Translations under genes and position numbers: made by a program
Shown here: positions 23,423 to 35,980 of the stretch, one piece after another
How the letters are laid out: the number at the start of each line of letters is the position of its first letter
Position numbering within the stretch: the stretch's first letter is position 1
Notes under the pieces: generated by a model
What the model was told of the DNA's origin: nothing
The model's database searches: none
Seen by the model: the letters and a program-made list of their open reading frames with translations, nothing else
Assembly (NCBI RefSeq): GCF_029867415.1
Contig: NC_081180.1
Span: 23,398,808 to 23,462,807, forward strand
DNA length: 64,000 nt
From: Vicia villosa
Lineage: Eukaryota; Streptophyta; Magnoliopsida; Fabales; Fabaceae
Direction of reading: 5' to 3'

Positions 23423-24105
23423 GTAGTATGAATAACTGAAGTTATATTAGTAATTTAGTATGTAGTATATGTAAAATACATACTATGGTACTGTAAAATA
23501 CATGATACACTTATATGGTAGTAATTTTGGTGTAAAATATATGTATGGATGAATGAATTATTTTGGTGTAATTAGTATGAAAAACTTGTTTTTAATGGTA
23601 CTGTAATATATGTATGGAAGAATGAATTATTTTCCTTTTTTTATTTCAGTACATTTTTACTTTATGATGTAAACCGCAGCCCACCGAACCGATCCTAACC
23701 GCATTGGTTTGGTTTGGTTTGGATGACTTTTTAAAAATTAACCGAACCAAACCGAACCGCGTGCATTTTTATCTCGCGGTTAGGATAACTTTTATACTCA
23801 AAACCGAACCAAATCGCACCGCGAACACCCCTACTTGAATGTGTAAATGACAAAAAAGGTTAAAAAATAGTGAAAATTAAGGATGTTGTTCAATTTAAGG
23901 GAAAAAAGAAAAATTGATGGAAAAGGAAAATTGATTTTAAGAAACTAAGATTTGTAGCTTCTTAAAAATTCATTTTTGAACGAGAAAAAACACGATGACG
24001 GCAAATTATTTGAGAATATCAAACACTCCAAAATTAATTTTTGATGTCAAAAATTGATTTTCTACCGAAGAACCAACCATAGACTCAATTCAATTGGAAA
24101 GTATT

Positions 24106-24260
24106 TTTAATTATAAGTTAACAACCATTATCGGAAAGTACTTTTTTATATAGGAGTATATGTTAACAGCCATTATTGGAAAGTACTTTTAAATATACGT
24201 TCACAACCATTATTGGAAAGTACTTTTAAATATATTTTAGTGGTTAAGTGTTGTCTAATT
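24106..24260. repeat. Three short tandem units plus a 28-bp dispersed direct repeat
   Basis: ACCATTATxGGAAAGTACTTTT recurs three times at about 40-60 bp spacing. The last unit runs into a 28-bp block (24233-24260) identical to 843-870. No gene is seen between 23842 and 24689. Confidence 0.6.
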
Positions 24261-24689
24261 TATGTTAAAATCACGGAAGTGGATTTTTGGAATTTTTTTA
24301 GGAGTATTTTTTTAAAAAATTTTTTAAACAAAATAAGAGTATTTCAATTAAGAATGTACGAATGCATATAGAGTGAAAATTTGAAAATGCATTTTCAAAT
24401 TAAATTTTAAAAAAAATACAAGGTGAGACTTAATTTGAATGTGTTTTTTTTTTTTTATATTTAGGATACGTTCAAAAATACATTTATATAATATGAAAGA
24501 AATTTTTGAAATTTTATAAGATCCGTTTCCACAACGTAAAAGGAAGACTTGCAATTCCCTAATTCACATTTCCTTTTTCTATTCACTTCAAGTATAGACG
24601 TTGCCTTTACATTTTACCCCATACCATACTACCATACAAATATATTTTTCATAAATAAATACTCCCTCATATGTAATAATAAGATTTTG

Positions 24690-24975
24690 GGTTAAATATA
24701 TTTGTAATCTCCTAAAAATCTCATATTTCACTTTTAATCCTTCAAAATATTTCTTTCAAAGAATAATCCTTCTAAAAATTTTCATCCACACTTTTGATCT
24801 CTCTTGCTAAACGGTCGCTAAAATCGTCGTTAATTAGTAAACAATCGCTAAAATCATTTCTAATTTTGTCCCTAAATTGTAGGAGGATCAAAAGTGTGGA
24901 TAAAAAATATATGAGGACCATTTTTTAACGGAAATATTTTAAGGGAATAAATGTAAATTATGAAATATTTCAAAC
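24690..24975. mobile_element. MITE-like inverted-repeat element (TTAAATATATTT ends)
   Basis: The left end GGGTTAAATATATTTG faces a right end CAAACATATTTAA. Inner arms pair around ATCAAAAGTGTGGAT versus ATCCACACTTTTGATC, and GGACCATT versus AATAATCC. It belongs to the common plant group whose arms read like 'ttaaatatgttt..ggtccct'. No coding capacity; target duplication unclear. Confidence 0.55.
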
Positions 24976-25439
24976 ATATTTAATTTTGAGTTTGTTAATC
25001 TTTAAATTGATTTTTTTTAAATTTTAGATATCTTAAATATATTTTTTAATATTATTTTGAAAATGATAAATATAATATAATATAATTTTAAGTAAATAAT
25101 ACTGTATGTATTAATTTTAACTTTTTTAGATTCATTGAAGAATAGATGTATCTAATCTATTTATAGTCCAAAAACATCATTTATACAATGAACTTAATTT
25201 TGTATTATTATTTTATTTTGAAACTAATAAATTAAAATAGACATAATTTTAAGTAAATAGTACTCTCTTCATTTCTTATTATAAATAAATTTTATTTTTT
25301 AGATTCATTGAAGAATTGATGCATATAGTCTAAAGATTGTGTAAGGGTGACAGAACCAGATTTTGAGGTAGATAATTGAGAACCTTTCAGGCAGAGTTAC
25401 AGAAATTGGAACTATAGATTTATAACTAGTGAAAACTGA
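24976..25439. other. AT-rich DNA without a gene
   Basis: No supported frame. A partial repeat of TTTTTTAGATTCATTGAAGAAT occurs near 25124 and 25300. Confidence 0.4.
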
Positions 25440-26650
25440 GAGATTAAAGGAAATGTGATATGTGGCACATGTGTCTAGAATTCAAGAGAGAGGGATTTAC
25501 CATTGTTATTGGAAGAAAGAGAGTTCAGCACAAGAGGAAAAGTGGAAACTGAGTTGGTTGTGGAAGGAATTTTTTATTGCTGAAGCAGTGGCAGAATATT
25601 ATTGTATTGCTCTTGAGTCAAACCCTAAGAGGCATTAGTGGAACCTGATGCAGAACCTTCAGATGTAGAGCTTTCTGATGCATTATTGATGGTTGCAGAC
25701 CGCTGAGAACCAGAAGCATTGCCCTTACTCTTGGTCTTGAAGCCTAGTGGATAACCATGCTTGATGAAACAAGTGTCAATGGTATGGTTTGTTCTTCCAA
25801 AATGAGTGCAGACTCGGTTCTGACCTCTTTAGCCACCATGACCCTGATACTTTCCTCGATACTAATTGTGCCTGCTAGAATGAGCATCATGAGATGCTTG
25901 AGCATTCAAAGCTATGCTTTCCTCACTATTTCCAACAAAAGGTATAATGGCAGAAACGACATTATTCATCTCTCTTTCTTGTTGGATAACCAAAGAGAAG
26001 GCTTTATCAATGTCAGGTAAGGGACTCATCATCATGATTTGGCTCTTAGAGTCTATAAATTTCTCATTCAAACCCTTAAGAAACCTAATCATATAATCTT
26101 GTTCCCTATAACGACGTATAGATGCGGTAGCGCCACAAGAACACGGAATAACACATGAAACAGATTGAATTGGACGATAAGTTTCTAATTCATCCCACAA
26201 AACTTTCAAATGAGTAAAATAATTGGATACATCCAAAGTACCTTGACGAAACTTGTACAAATCTTCTTAAATATCAGATATACGAAAAATATCGCTATGA
26301 GAAAACCTAATCTGCAAATTCTTCCACACGCCACCAGTAGTTTCGATCCAGAGTACCAATCACGTAACTGATTCAAAAACTGAGCGTTAAATCCATGCAA
26401 GAACCATCGTGTTTCACTGAATCCATGGCGTATAGAGAATATCAGAAATGGAGGGTTTGGGAAGAGCGTCGTCGAAGAATTTGTCTTTGTTCTTGGAGAT
26501 TAACGCGATTTGCATCGATCGAGACCATGTGTGATAATTTTTATCATTAAATGGTGGAGATATGAGAATGAGAGCAGGATTCTCATTCGGATGGAGATAG
26601 TATGGATTGACATAATTGGTAGCGAAATCGGCAAAGCTCTGAGCAGCCAT
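25440..26650 (-). pseudogene. Ty1/copia-type gag pseudogene
   Basis: Read on the minus strand, the start (26650 leftward) encodes NENPALILISPPFNDKNYHT, typical of the copia Gag N-terminus that precedes WSRSMQIAL. The central UBN2-like part (about 26260-25862) contains YKFRQGTLDVSNYFTHLKVL and WDELETYRP. A zinc-knuckle region near 25775 reads CTHFGRTNHTIDTC, in which the second cysteine of the CCHC motif is phenylalanine. The frame is broken between 26414 and 26262 by at least one indel and two stops (a TGA, and a TAA in place of a CAA codon). No protease, integrase or reverse transcriptase follows, so the element is truncated after gag. Family assignment is firm; the exact downstream end is not. 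Confidence 0.8.
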
Positions 26651-26721
26651 AGATGCAGAGAAAGAATAAGAAAAGAACGCAAGAAAAGAAAAGAGAAGCA
26701 GTGACTACCAGAGCTTGTTTT

Positions 26722-26733
26722 GCTCTGAGACCA
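26722..26733 (-). other. Primer binding site, initiator-Met type, of the copia remnant
   Basis: On the minus strand it reads TGGTCTCAGAGC, one base away from the usual TGGTATCAGAGC site. It lies about 70 bp upstream of the gag start. Confidence 0.65.
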
Positions 26734-26734
26734 T

Positions 26735-27010
26735 ATCAAGAAAGCAAGATTTCATCATAAAGAAGATGAAGACTAATTGTATTCAAGAAGAAGAAGAAGA
26801 GAGAAAGAAAGTGAAAAGTATTATTTCATTAATTCAACTAATAATGGTTACAAGTATTGTTATATACAACTATAAAACACACAAATATTAAGCTAGTGTG
26901 TGTAGTATGTATAGAATAATTTTCTAACTAACTAATACAAATACAAATGTAGCTCTAATAAACACCAAAGTTACATTACACTAATATCTAGAATTACATA
27001 AAATACTTGT
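26735..27010 (-). mobile_element. Probable 5' LTR of the copia remnant
   Basis: Lies immediately upstream of the primer site. On the minus strand it shows a TATA-like GTTGTATATAAC, then a CTTCTTCTTCTTC-rich leader. No second LTR was found on the other side of gag, so its outer border cannot be set precisely. Confidence 0.45.
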
Positions 27011-27187
27011 AATTTACCAGAATTAGCATCAAAATATTTAAAATGTGGCATCCTAAATAAGTTAAATCATTAATTACATAATAAAAGATGTTCAACAAAT
27101 CGAAATTAAAGCAACCAAGATTAGAAACATCAAAGTCATCACATATATGATTATAAAAAAAAAAAAAGTCAAAAAATAATCACTCAA

Positions 27188-27357
27188 TAACCCCTGGGTT
27201 TTGTGGGTTGGATGAGAGCTTACCCATAACCTAATTATTTTGAATGAGTTTTCATTTTAAAAATCGTATTCACCAAATAACCCGACCCAATCCAACCCAA
27301 TTTTTTTGGTCGATTGGATGGATTTTAGTGGGTTTACCCAACCCATGTACACCCCTA
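27188..27357. mobile_element. hAT-like MITE remnant
   Basis: The right end GTACACCCCTA mirrors the TAGGGGTGT.. tips of hAT MITEs. The body carries complementary GGGTTGGAT..ATCCAACCC words. The left tip is not preserved and no target duplication was seen. Confidence 0.4.
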
Positions 27358-29094
27358 CCCTACACCATTTTTCTCACATAGAAAACATACCAAGTTCTAC
27401 ACTAACAATCCATCCACTCTCATTCACAAAATTACACAAATTCATCCAAACATAAACCTCATTCCATTTACATATTTCCAACAAAAGCAAAAAAAAACGC
27501 ATACACACCAATTCACTTTTTCTACAAATTAACAAACCTGTAAAACAATAATACACACCAATTCACTTCATAAAACAATATCCTTTGGTTGCACGTTCTT
27601 TATTTTACAATGACTATAAGCACCATATCCTAATTTCAATAACTTTAACATAACAGCTAACAGTTACCAATTTTATCACCATTAATTCAAACACCAAACT
27701 ACCACTACATCCATGTTACAACAAACTCACGAAAAAATCATTCAAAACCTCATAAACCAATTCACAAACCGAATCATCAACAAAATCATAAGCTGAAAAT
27801 TCTCACAAACACTTGGCGTGTGTGGTTTACATACAAAACAAGGAACATTAAAATAAGAAGAGGAAACGAAAGCTAAGTCGCAATCATTGTCGAAGTCACA
27901 CCGAAATCATGATGGAACGGCACTGGCCACTTCCTCTGTCATCATCACCACCGAGCTGCCCATCAGTCGCTTCACCGTGCCTCCCACTCCAACCGTGTTT
28001 TAGCTGCCGCACCCTTCGGTTGAAGCAACCTCCGGCCGTCCGCAACCTTGCCTCGACGCAAATGGTGCTCAGACGAATCTCTTTCACTACCGCCAGCCAC
28101 CTCTATTAACTTCAAGTATGTTTTTTACTATGCCATGGTTGTTATGTTGTTTTTTTAATTGAAATAGTAGGAAATCCGTGATGTCACAGGTCGGGATTTC
28201 ACATTACATGTATCTAATTATGACTTGCAAAGTTCCTTTATATATATCAAACATATACATTTAACTAAAATGCAACCAAATTTTAGTCTATATTAATCCC
28301 GAAATCATAATAGTTAACAATGGAAGATCTAATAATATATCTAAATTTTTAGCTCTTTAAGTAAAAACAATAAACAGTTAGATGGTACAAATTTCAAATG
28401 CTATCTTCTTAAATGATCGGAACCAGCCAGTAACAATAACCTGCATCATATACCTATATTGTGAAATGTATAAAATAAGATATCGATTTTGCAAAACTTT
28501 GAAAAAAATAAATAAAGTGTGTGACATCTACAAATACAAATATAGGATAAAAAAATTACCATCTAACAAAGTGCTTGAAAAACCTCCTTGTATACAACAT
28601 TTATAGTGGTCGAGCACGAGACATTCTCCTTATCATGTATTAAGATTTTAAGACCATTTTTGGTAGTAACTGAAATTGCAATATACAATTGTCCATGATT
28701 AAAAACTGGAGAAGGCAAAATTGTTGAGTATGACACCATGTTTTCAGTTGGATAACATTAATATAGTTATAATTTATAATAATTTATCAAATCTTAATTC
28801 ATGTGTTTGAAATATCAAACATAATATAACTTATTTTGCCGTTCATAAATATTCACGTAGTTTCAATTATATACTAATAACATGTATCAACTTTTAAACA
28901 TTGATTCATATTTATAATGAATCGTACAATTATTTTTATAACTTCAAATTTATAAAACAACAACAAAAGAAATAGTTAAAAGATAAACATTAAAATGATT
29001 AGTCAATAGTTAAGATCTCGTAGATACGTTCACATCTACCCGTCAATTCAGATGAGTTAACAAACCTCAGTTGAATCCAAATGAGTTAATTCTA
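27358..29094. other. Intergenic DNA, no supported gene
   Basis: Short overlapping frames near 27896-28109 on both strands have no recognisable domain and look like chance frames in a locally GC-richer patch. Confidence 0.4.
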
Positions 29095-29330
29095 AAAATT
29101 TATTAAACCTATTTGAGATATTAGCCCATTTCCCAAACCTAAAATATGTGACAGCTCCCGTCAAATGCTTAAAAGTTTTTACATTTAATGTATATTATTA
29201 TAATATAAAAAATATAATTAAAAAAAATTAAAAAAATTAATTAAGAATAAAATTTAATAAACCTATTTGAGATGTTAGCTCATTTTTTCCAAACCTAGAA
29301 TGTATGACAGCTCCCGTCAAATGCTTGATG
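29095..29330. repeat. Imperfect tandem duplication, about 155 bp apart
   Basis: AAACCTATTTGAGATxTTAGC and GACAGCTCCCGTCAAATGCTT each occur twice, at about 29104/29260 and 29150/29307. No gene inside. Confidence 0.6.
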
Positions 29331-31914
29331 TTTTTTCCTATTTGCATATATGTGTTATTTGATTATTCGCGTGTTTGTAATTTGTTCGTTATTTGATTAT
29401 TGATGTGTTTGTAATTTTTTCGGTTGTATTCTGTTTGCTTCAGCTATGTAGTAATGTACCTTAGTCCCTTCAATTATTTAATAAATTAGAATGGTTGTCC
29501 ATGTTATCATGTATCCTTTTTTAGCCTAGCAAATTGGGTTTTACGTTTCATCAAGTGTTGCTTGAATCACAGGTTAGAACACTTGAATCAAGGTGTTGAG
29601 TTGCTTGATTCGAATCATACAATTTGTGAAAATTGGATTTTGGATCTGTGTGATTTGATTTGAATCACGTGATTAACTTGACGTGAATCACAGTTTTCCA
29701 TGAAAGCAAGAATTTGGCTCTGCCTGATTTGATTCGAAAGATGGAATACAAGTGACTCGAATCATATCACAATATGACTTGAATCATTATTTGAACTTGA
29801 CTCAAGTTATGGATTTGAATAGTGATTCAAATTATGTCTTCAAACATCCAAATTTCCACCTTAAATTTAAATTGGTTTTTCTTTGATTCAAAAGTAAGAT
29901 TTCTCATTATGAACTTTTTCATAATGAAAGAAAGATGAAAATTATGTAAGTGAAAAATGTCAATTTGTCTTTCCTTTTCTAGTGTGTCTATTCTTAGCAT
30001 CCTTGTATCTTTATTTTGTTTAAAGAACAACTTCTTTAGTGTAATTCATGTCAAATTACATATTGTTTTTGTTACACTTTGTTTTGTGAAATTTTTTGTT
30101 GTCAGAAACCAAAGAAAGTGGGTTGGTCAGTCTTATAATGATTCAATTTTTGATCAAGCTCATGATAACCATCAAGAACCGAGACTCATTTTACACAAAA
30201 ACTTGTGTGTTCTTCATTCACCAACATCTAATTCCTTATTGATATTTGGTGAATTAGAGTGTGAGTGAATGTTTGTGTCATTCTTTTGGAAATGTTCATC
30301 ATCTTCAACCTTAGTGCTAATCTAGTGTTATAGAACCTCATCTATAAATACCAAGTAATTGAGGGAAATTAGTGGTACATTAGGGTATCTAATGTTTTGT
30401 GTGAAGTTTGTTGTTTGTAACAGATGCATGAATTGTTTCTTGAATGTGATTTTGACGTTGAGTTATCTATCAGGAGATGGTTTTCACTATACTCTATAGA
30501 CTTTGATGAAGTCGAGTACAGATTGTTCGTAAGACGAAGTCAGAAGTTGTCCAACTTTGATGAAGTTGTGTAAAGACTGTTCATAAGACAAAGTTTGAAG
30601 TTGTCCAATTAAACTCTTAGCTAATGGAAATTGCTCAGACAAGATATTGGTGGGATAAAGGTGGATCGCCACATACGAAGACTTGAAGCAGGTTAATATG
30701 GATAGCAAGTTTGAGTATCTACATCCAACAGAGGAATTACCGTGTGTGATATTTCGTTGTTATCAAAATTCTTGTATAAAACTTATTAAATAATGTAAGA
30801 TCATGATTATTTCCCGATGGTTTAAACACCATTGAAGAGTGAAGTAATAAAAGAGAGAATGAACGTCGAACCGCTATATATCTCTGTAGTTTTATTTCTT
30901 ATATTGTCTCCATTAATTTTCTGCATTCATTACTATAGCTATTGCATCATTGTATCATTTGTATGTCATTTAGGTTAGATCTTGCTTATAGAGATTTAAT
31001 GTGTAAGCTTAGGTTTGCGGTGCATCAAACCTATTGGATCATCATAAATTCAATTATGTTTTGAATGAATTTCTATGTAAAGGTTTTTAAATCGCTTTGT
31101 TTAAAGCGGTTTTGGTTATCTTATTGATTTGCATTAGAAAGAATCGTGCCTTTAGTGATATCTTGTAGTACTCTTATTGGATTAATTCATTGAGAAGCTT
31201 CCAAGCTTTCTTCGTGTTGTATTTTGCTTCCGCATATTTTAAAATATCTAGTTTTATTTTATGGGACCTAAATTTTTTTTAAATTGTCTCTTTAGAGATA
31301 GGTTTAGTCAACACCTCCACCCTCTCTAGGATTTTATACCCATATTCTCACTCAATAGATAATGTGTTTTGAATATAACTTCGATAGAATTTTACAAGCT
31401 CGTTGTTAAATGCTTTTGTACGTTGATTGGGTGATTATCTTATCAAATTAAGTGAACAAAGGTGAGATAAGAGACATGTTTAGTTCTTTTAATTTTAGAA
31501 GAAATTTTCATAATCATCTGGATTGAAGCAGAAAACAAAGTGTTGATCAGAAAAAATAAGAATGGAGATGTTCATTAGTAAGGGTAAGCATTTTATTTCT
31601 GATGAAACTTTCAGTGTACAACAAGTTACTTGAGGACAAATAACAAAGTAAGTCTGGGGTTGTCATGACACTCGATCATTACATAATATTTGCGAGCAAT
31701 TTTGAATAAACTGATGGAATAATGAGCAAAATCCAAGGCAAAATTGTGAAGAAGTGAGGATAATCTTTAAAGGTGGAGAAAGTTGGGACTTAGTTAAAAT
31801 TAGAAGAAAAAAAAAGCAAAAAGCAAGTTTTGCTACTAGTTTTCTCGTGACCGTAATGCTTTCATCGTGGGCGCGATAAAACAATATCGCGATCGCGATG
31901 CAACTCTGCATGGA
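29331..31914. other. Intergenic, retroelement-like leader sequence, no gene
   Basis: 29550-29830 is dense in TTGATTCGAATCA-type words, and 30520-30620 has two similar AAGACxAAGTxxGAAGTTGTCC blocks. The composition resembles an old LTR, but I cannot define borders, a primer site or any protein. Confidence 0.35.
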
Positions 31915-33033
31915 TGATAAGTGCAAAAATATCGTTATTTTGCGTATATAATTTGTTGCACTTATTGATACTCTTTGTTAATACCGTTTGAATAATTTCC
32001 CGTTTTGTTTGTAAATCCGTATACTTTTTGAATAGTTGTATTTTCATATACTTTTATACCGTTTGATAGTTTTTGTGTCTTTTTGAAGGTATTGATGCAT
32101 ATTTGGAGCACAGGCAATAAAGTGTCGAAGACACGACTTCAAACGCGTAATTTTGAGCAACTCGTCAACGAATAAGGCTTAAAATAGAATAATAAGAAAT
32201 CATAAATTTGATTGATATTTATTCATTGTTAGATAGGAAATTGAATAAGCGTTCCATTACTTCGAACCAAGTGCAACTTGGAGTTACAGTTCTCAAGTTA
32301 TGGCATTTTTACTAAAGCTAAATTTTTGTTGACCGCCCAGGCCGTGCGATGCGCGCTCTGCGGATTTCAAAGTGTATAAATAGGGGAAAAACATATTTTT
32401 TTTATGTTATGTTTTGGGTATTTTTGAACCCCAGTCCATCATACTTCATTTTTTGGTCTAGAGAGCTTAGAAAACAACATTTGTGGCTTGTAATCAGATG
32501 ATTCTTGGTCGTGAGCTCGATTGATCTTGTTTGACACCGCGAGAAATTGGGTTTTCTTATCTTCCCCTTCTCTTTGTAACCATTTATGTTGGGATTTTGT
32601 TGTAAGTATGCTTTGTTTATATGTATATTATTACTCATGGTGTTGTTTAATGCTTTTATTACAAATCTTCATTAGTGATTGCTTTCTCTATGTGGGTTTA
32701 GATTAATGCAGATATGGATGATTTGAATCCGAGTTTAGGAAGAACATTTATTGGGTTTTAACTCTAGAGATATATTAGAACTTAGTATTCACTTTAGTAT
32801 CGGTTCTTAATGCTTTCGTGTTGCTTGTGTTGTGCTGAGAGACCGTCAACGCGAGTAATACGGTTGTTGTCTCACTTTGTGTTAGAGATAACCTCCGTGT
32901 GAGCGATACATGATGATGTTGATGAGTAGTTTAGGTTGATTTCAACTGAGTAGTAAGTTTAAGTATTTAACGGGTATATGAGTTTCAAATCTCGAGAGTC
33001 TCTATTGTTCGGCTAATGAAATTATTTTCTGTT
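31915..33033 (+). repeat. Left LTR (truncated)
   Basis: About 1.12 kb similar to 34681-35818. Contains the shared landmarks GTATAAATAGGGGAAAAACA (TATA-like leader) and GTCTCACTTTG..GTTAGAGATAACC. Confidence 0.75.
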
Positions 33034-34680
33034 ATACATACTTCTATTTTGTTTAATAAACTGACTAAGAAGCCAGTTCGCAAAAAAAAAACGAGTTACA
33101 GGCACCCCAACGGTTTTGACTTTTGTAAATTCTGTTAGTTGTGTAAAATGAGATGTGTAGGTGTTAAGTGGGGGCTACACCAGCTGTGCAATCTTCTGGA
33201 ATGGTTTTTTCTTTTCTGGTGTAGCGCGTTTAGCGCGCCCAGCTACTTTCAGCCAGTGAATTATTTTTATTTGTTCACATGGCTCCCCTCCGTTTTCCTA
33301 CTTTCATCTAGGCTATTTAGTAGTAATTAATAGTATTATGTTTAATTCTTTTTATTGTTGTTTGAATTCAAATTTTGACCCGATCGCTTGAAGTAGCATT
33401 TGGTGATTCTTCGAGTCTGATTGTTTCAATATGCCAATTGTGCGGTAATGATAATGTTCAAAGTTGTACGTGCAAGGTACTCATTTTTCGCTTTCTATAG
33501 CATAACATGATTACGGAACTTGTCATTTGTACATTGATCATGTCATTCATTCTTTTTGCATTACTTGTTCATGATATGAATCACTTTAGTTCCCTTTTTT
33601 TACCATTTGTGATGAAGCTTTCCATTGTTCATATATGCAGGAGACCGACAATTCTTGTTTTAACTGGATTTTATTATGTTTAATCTGTTGTTTGTATTGA
33701 TTTTATGAAAGCACGAAAGAGATCAAGGCATTTATTTAAATTTGAGCACAACCACCATAGCCAGATAGTCAATTCATCTTGTGAATGTGTGATCTTTTGT
33801 TATCCCTTTTGAGCCTTTTTGTCAATGTCCATGTTGTTTTTGCTAAATGTCTGTCTATAAGTGTTTGGTTTTCAATTTTTGCATGGATGTTGATTCTTTG
33901 TTTCTTGAACCCTCAACTTTGTGTTGATGTATGAGTTTTTACCTTGCCTTAGAAAGTAGGGAGTATTCACACATTAATGTTTGTTGAATTCAAGTTTGGG
34001 AGAGAAATGATTATGTACTTATTTGGTTGTTGCTATGAGGTTGGAAAGAAAAAGAAAAGAAAAAAAATGTGAAAAAGAAAGAAAAAAGAGAAAAGTTTGA
34101 AAAAGAAAAATAAAAAGAGTATGGAATGAAAGTGTGCAATAAGTATTCTGTTTGGTGTGAAACTTGGAATAAAAGAAGTTTGATTGAAATTCCATTGTTT
34201 ACTCCCTTATGTTTAGACAAGTTTTTGTTTCAATTAGCTTTAGGACTTATCCCTTGTTTGTTAACCAAGCCACATTACAACCGTGAAAAGTCCTTGTGAT
34301 TCTTGCTTTTGTAGTTTCAATGTGATTTTTGGATGAATGCATAATTTTGTCTATTGTGTTGCAAGATTGTTGGGTGAGTGAAAATCCCTCATTTTTGTGT
34401 GTTCTTCATATACTGATGAATTTTTGCTAGGTGTGATTCTTGATTGAGCTTGTTTTGTTTAGAATGTTTTGTATGATTTTTGTACTTAGGATTCGTTTCA
34501 TTTTCATGTGTCGTTGTAGGATTGTGGAAAGTTTTACTTTGTTTGAGTGTTTTTGTTTGAACCGTGCAATTGTTTCATTTTTCTAAACTTTGTCGATTCT
34601 TGATTCTTTAGATTTTCACCTTTGATTCTTTGAGTGTTTGGCCTTGATTGAGGACAAACAGGTTTAAGTTGGGGAGAGTT

Positions 34681-35980
34681 TGATAAGTGCAAAAATGTCG
34701 TTATTTTGCGTATATAATTTGTTGCACTTATCGATACTTTTTGTTAATACCGTTTGAATAATTCCCCGTTTTATTTGCAAATCCGTATACTTTGTGAATA
34801 GTTGTATTTTCATATACGTTTATACTGTTTGATATTTTTTATGTCTTTTTGTAGGTATTGATGCGTATTTGGAGCACGAGCAATAAAGTGTCGAAGACAT
34901 GGCTTCAAATGCGCGATTTTGAGCAATTCGTCAACGAATAAGGCTCAAAATAGAATAATAATAAATCATCAATTTTGTTGATATTAATTCATTGTTAGAT
35001 AGAAAATTGAATAAGCTTTCCAATACTTCGAACCGAGCGCAAATCGGAGTTACGGTTCTCAAGTTATAGCATTTTTACTAAAGCTGAATTTTTGTTGACA
35101 ACCCAGACCACGCGATGCGCCCTCCTAGCGTGCGACGTGCGCTCTGCTGGTTTCAAAGTGTATAAATAGGGGAAAAACATTTTTTTTATGTTATGTTTTG
35201 GGTATTTTTGAACTCCAATCCATCATACTTCATTTTTTGGTCTAGAGAGCTTAGAAAACAACATTTGTGGCTTGTAATCAGATGATTCTTGGTCAGGAGC
35301 TCGATTGGTCTTGTTTGACACCGCGGGAAATTGAGTTTTCTTCTCTTCCTCTTCTCTTTGTAACCATTTACTTTGGGGTTTTGTTGTAAGTATGCTTTGC
35401 TTATATGTATATTTATTGTTCATGGTGTTGTTTAATGCTTTTATTACAAATCTTCATTAGTGATTGCTTTCTCTATATGGGTTTGGATTGTTGTAGAGAT
35501 GGATGATTTGAATCCGGGCTTAGGAAGAATATTTATTGGGTTTTAACTCTAGAGATATATTATAACTTAGTATTCACTTTAGTATCGGTTCTTAATGTTT
35601 CCGTGTTACTTATGTTGTGTTGAGAGATCGTCGATGCGAGTAATATGGTCGTTGTCTCACTTTGCGTTAGAGATAACCTCCGTGTGAGCGATACGTGATG
35701 ATGTTGATGAGTAATTTAGGTTGATTTCAACTGAGTAGTAAGTATAAGTATTTAACGGGTATATGAGTTTCAAATCTCGAGAGTCTCTCTTGTCCGGCTA
35801 ATGAAATTCTTTTCTGTTCATAAGTTAAATTCCCGCATTTACTGTTTTAACCCACTTTAACCCAAACTCATTAACGTAAGAAATTGTCGAACGGCGATTC
35901 AATAACCGCTAATCCATGTGGAGACGATATGATAAACTAAATAAATACTTATTTTTGCTTGCCGCTTTACCGCTTCAACA
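34681..35980 (+). repeat. Right LTR (1.3 kb)
   Basis: Begins TGATAAGTGC and ends CGCTTCAACA. Contains the TATA-like GTATAAATAGGGG near 35160 and a CATGTGGAGACGATA block near its end, typical of plant LTR 3' ends. Confidence 0.7.

Larger units (their letters stand above)
1068..23833. mobile_element. hAT-type element interrupted by an LTR retrotransposon
   Basis: The left tip TAGGGGTGATCG (1068-1079) is inverted at the right tip as TAGGGGTGTTCG (read from 23833 leftward), 11 of 12 matching. An 8-bp target duplication CTTGAATG flanks it at 1060-1067 and 23834-23841, as expected for hAT transposons. Both subterminal zones are rich in AACCGAACC/GGTTTGGTT words. Only 1068-1553 and about 23428-23833 belong to this element (roughly 0.9 kb); the rest is a later retrotransposon insertion. 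No transposase is visible, so it is a non-autonomous hAT. Confidence 0.8.
31915..35980 (+). mobile_element. Non-autonomous LTR retrotransposon (about 4.1 kb)
   Basis: Two direct copies starting TGATAAGTGCAAAAAT flank a 1.6 kb interior with no coding frames. A purine-rich AAGTTGGGGAGAGTT lies just before the right LTR, giving plus-strand orientation. The right LTR can be followed to TTCAACA at 35980. The next five bases ATGGT nearly match ATGGA before the left LTR, a possible target duplication. The left LTR agrees with the right one only to about 33033; its end and the primer site are replaced or lost. Confidence 0.75.

Noticed and set aside
25757..26096. Plus-strand frames over the copia gag
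   Set aside because: Shadows of the minus-strand gag, which has clear family motifs.
27896..28109. Overlapping short frames on both strands
   Set aside because: Chance frames in a small GC-richer patch; no domain, no splice context.
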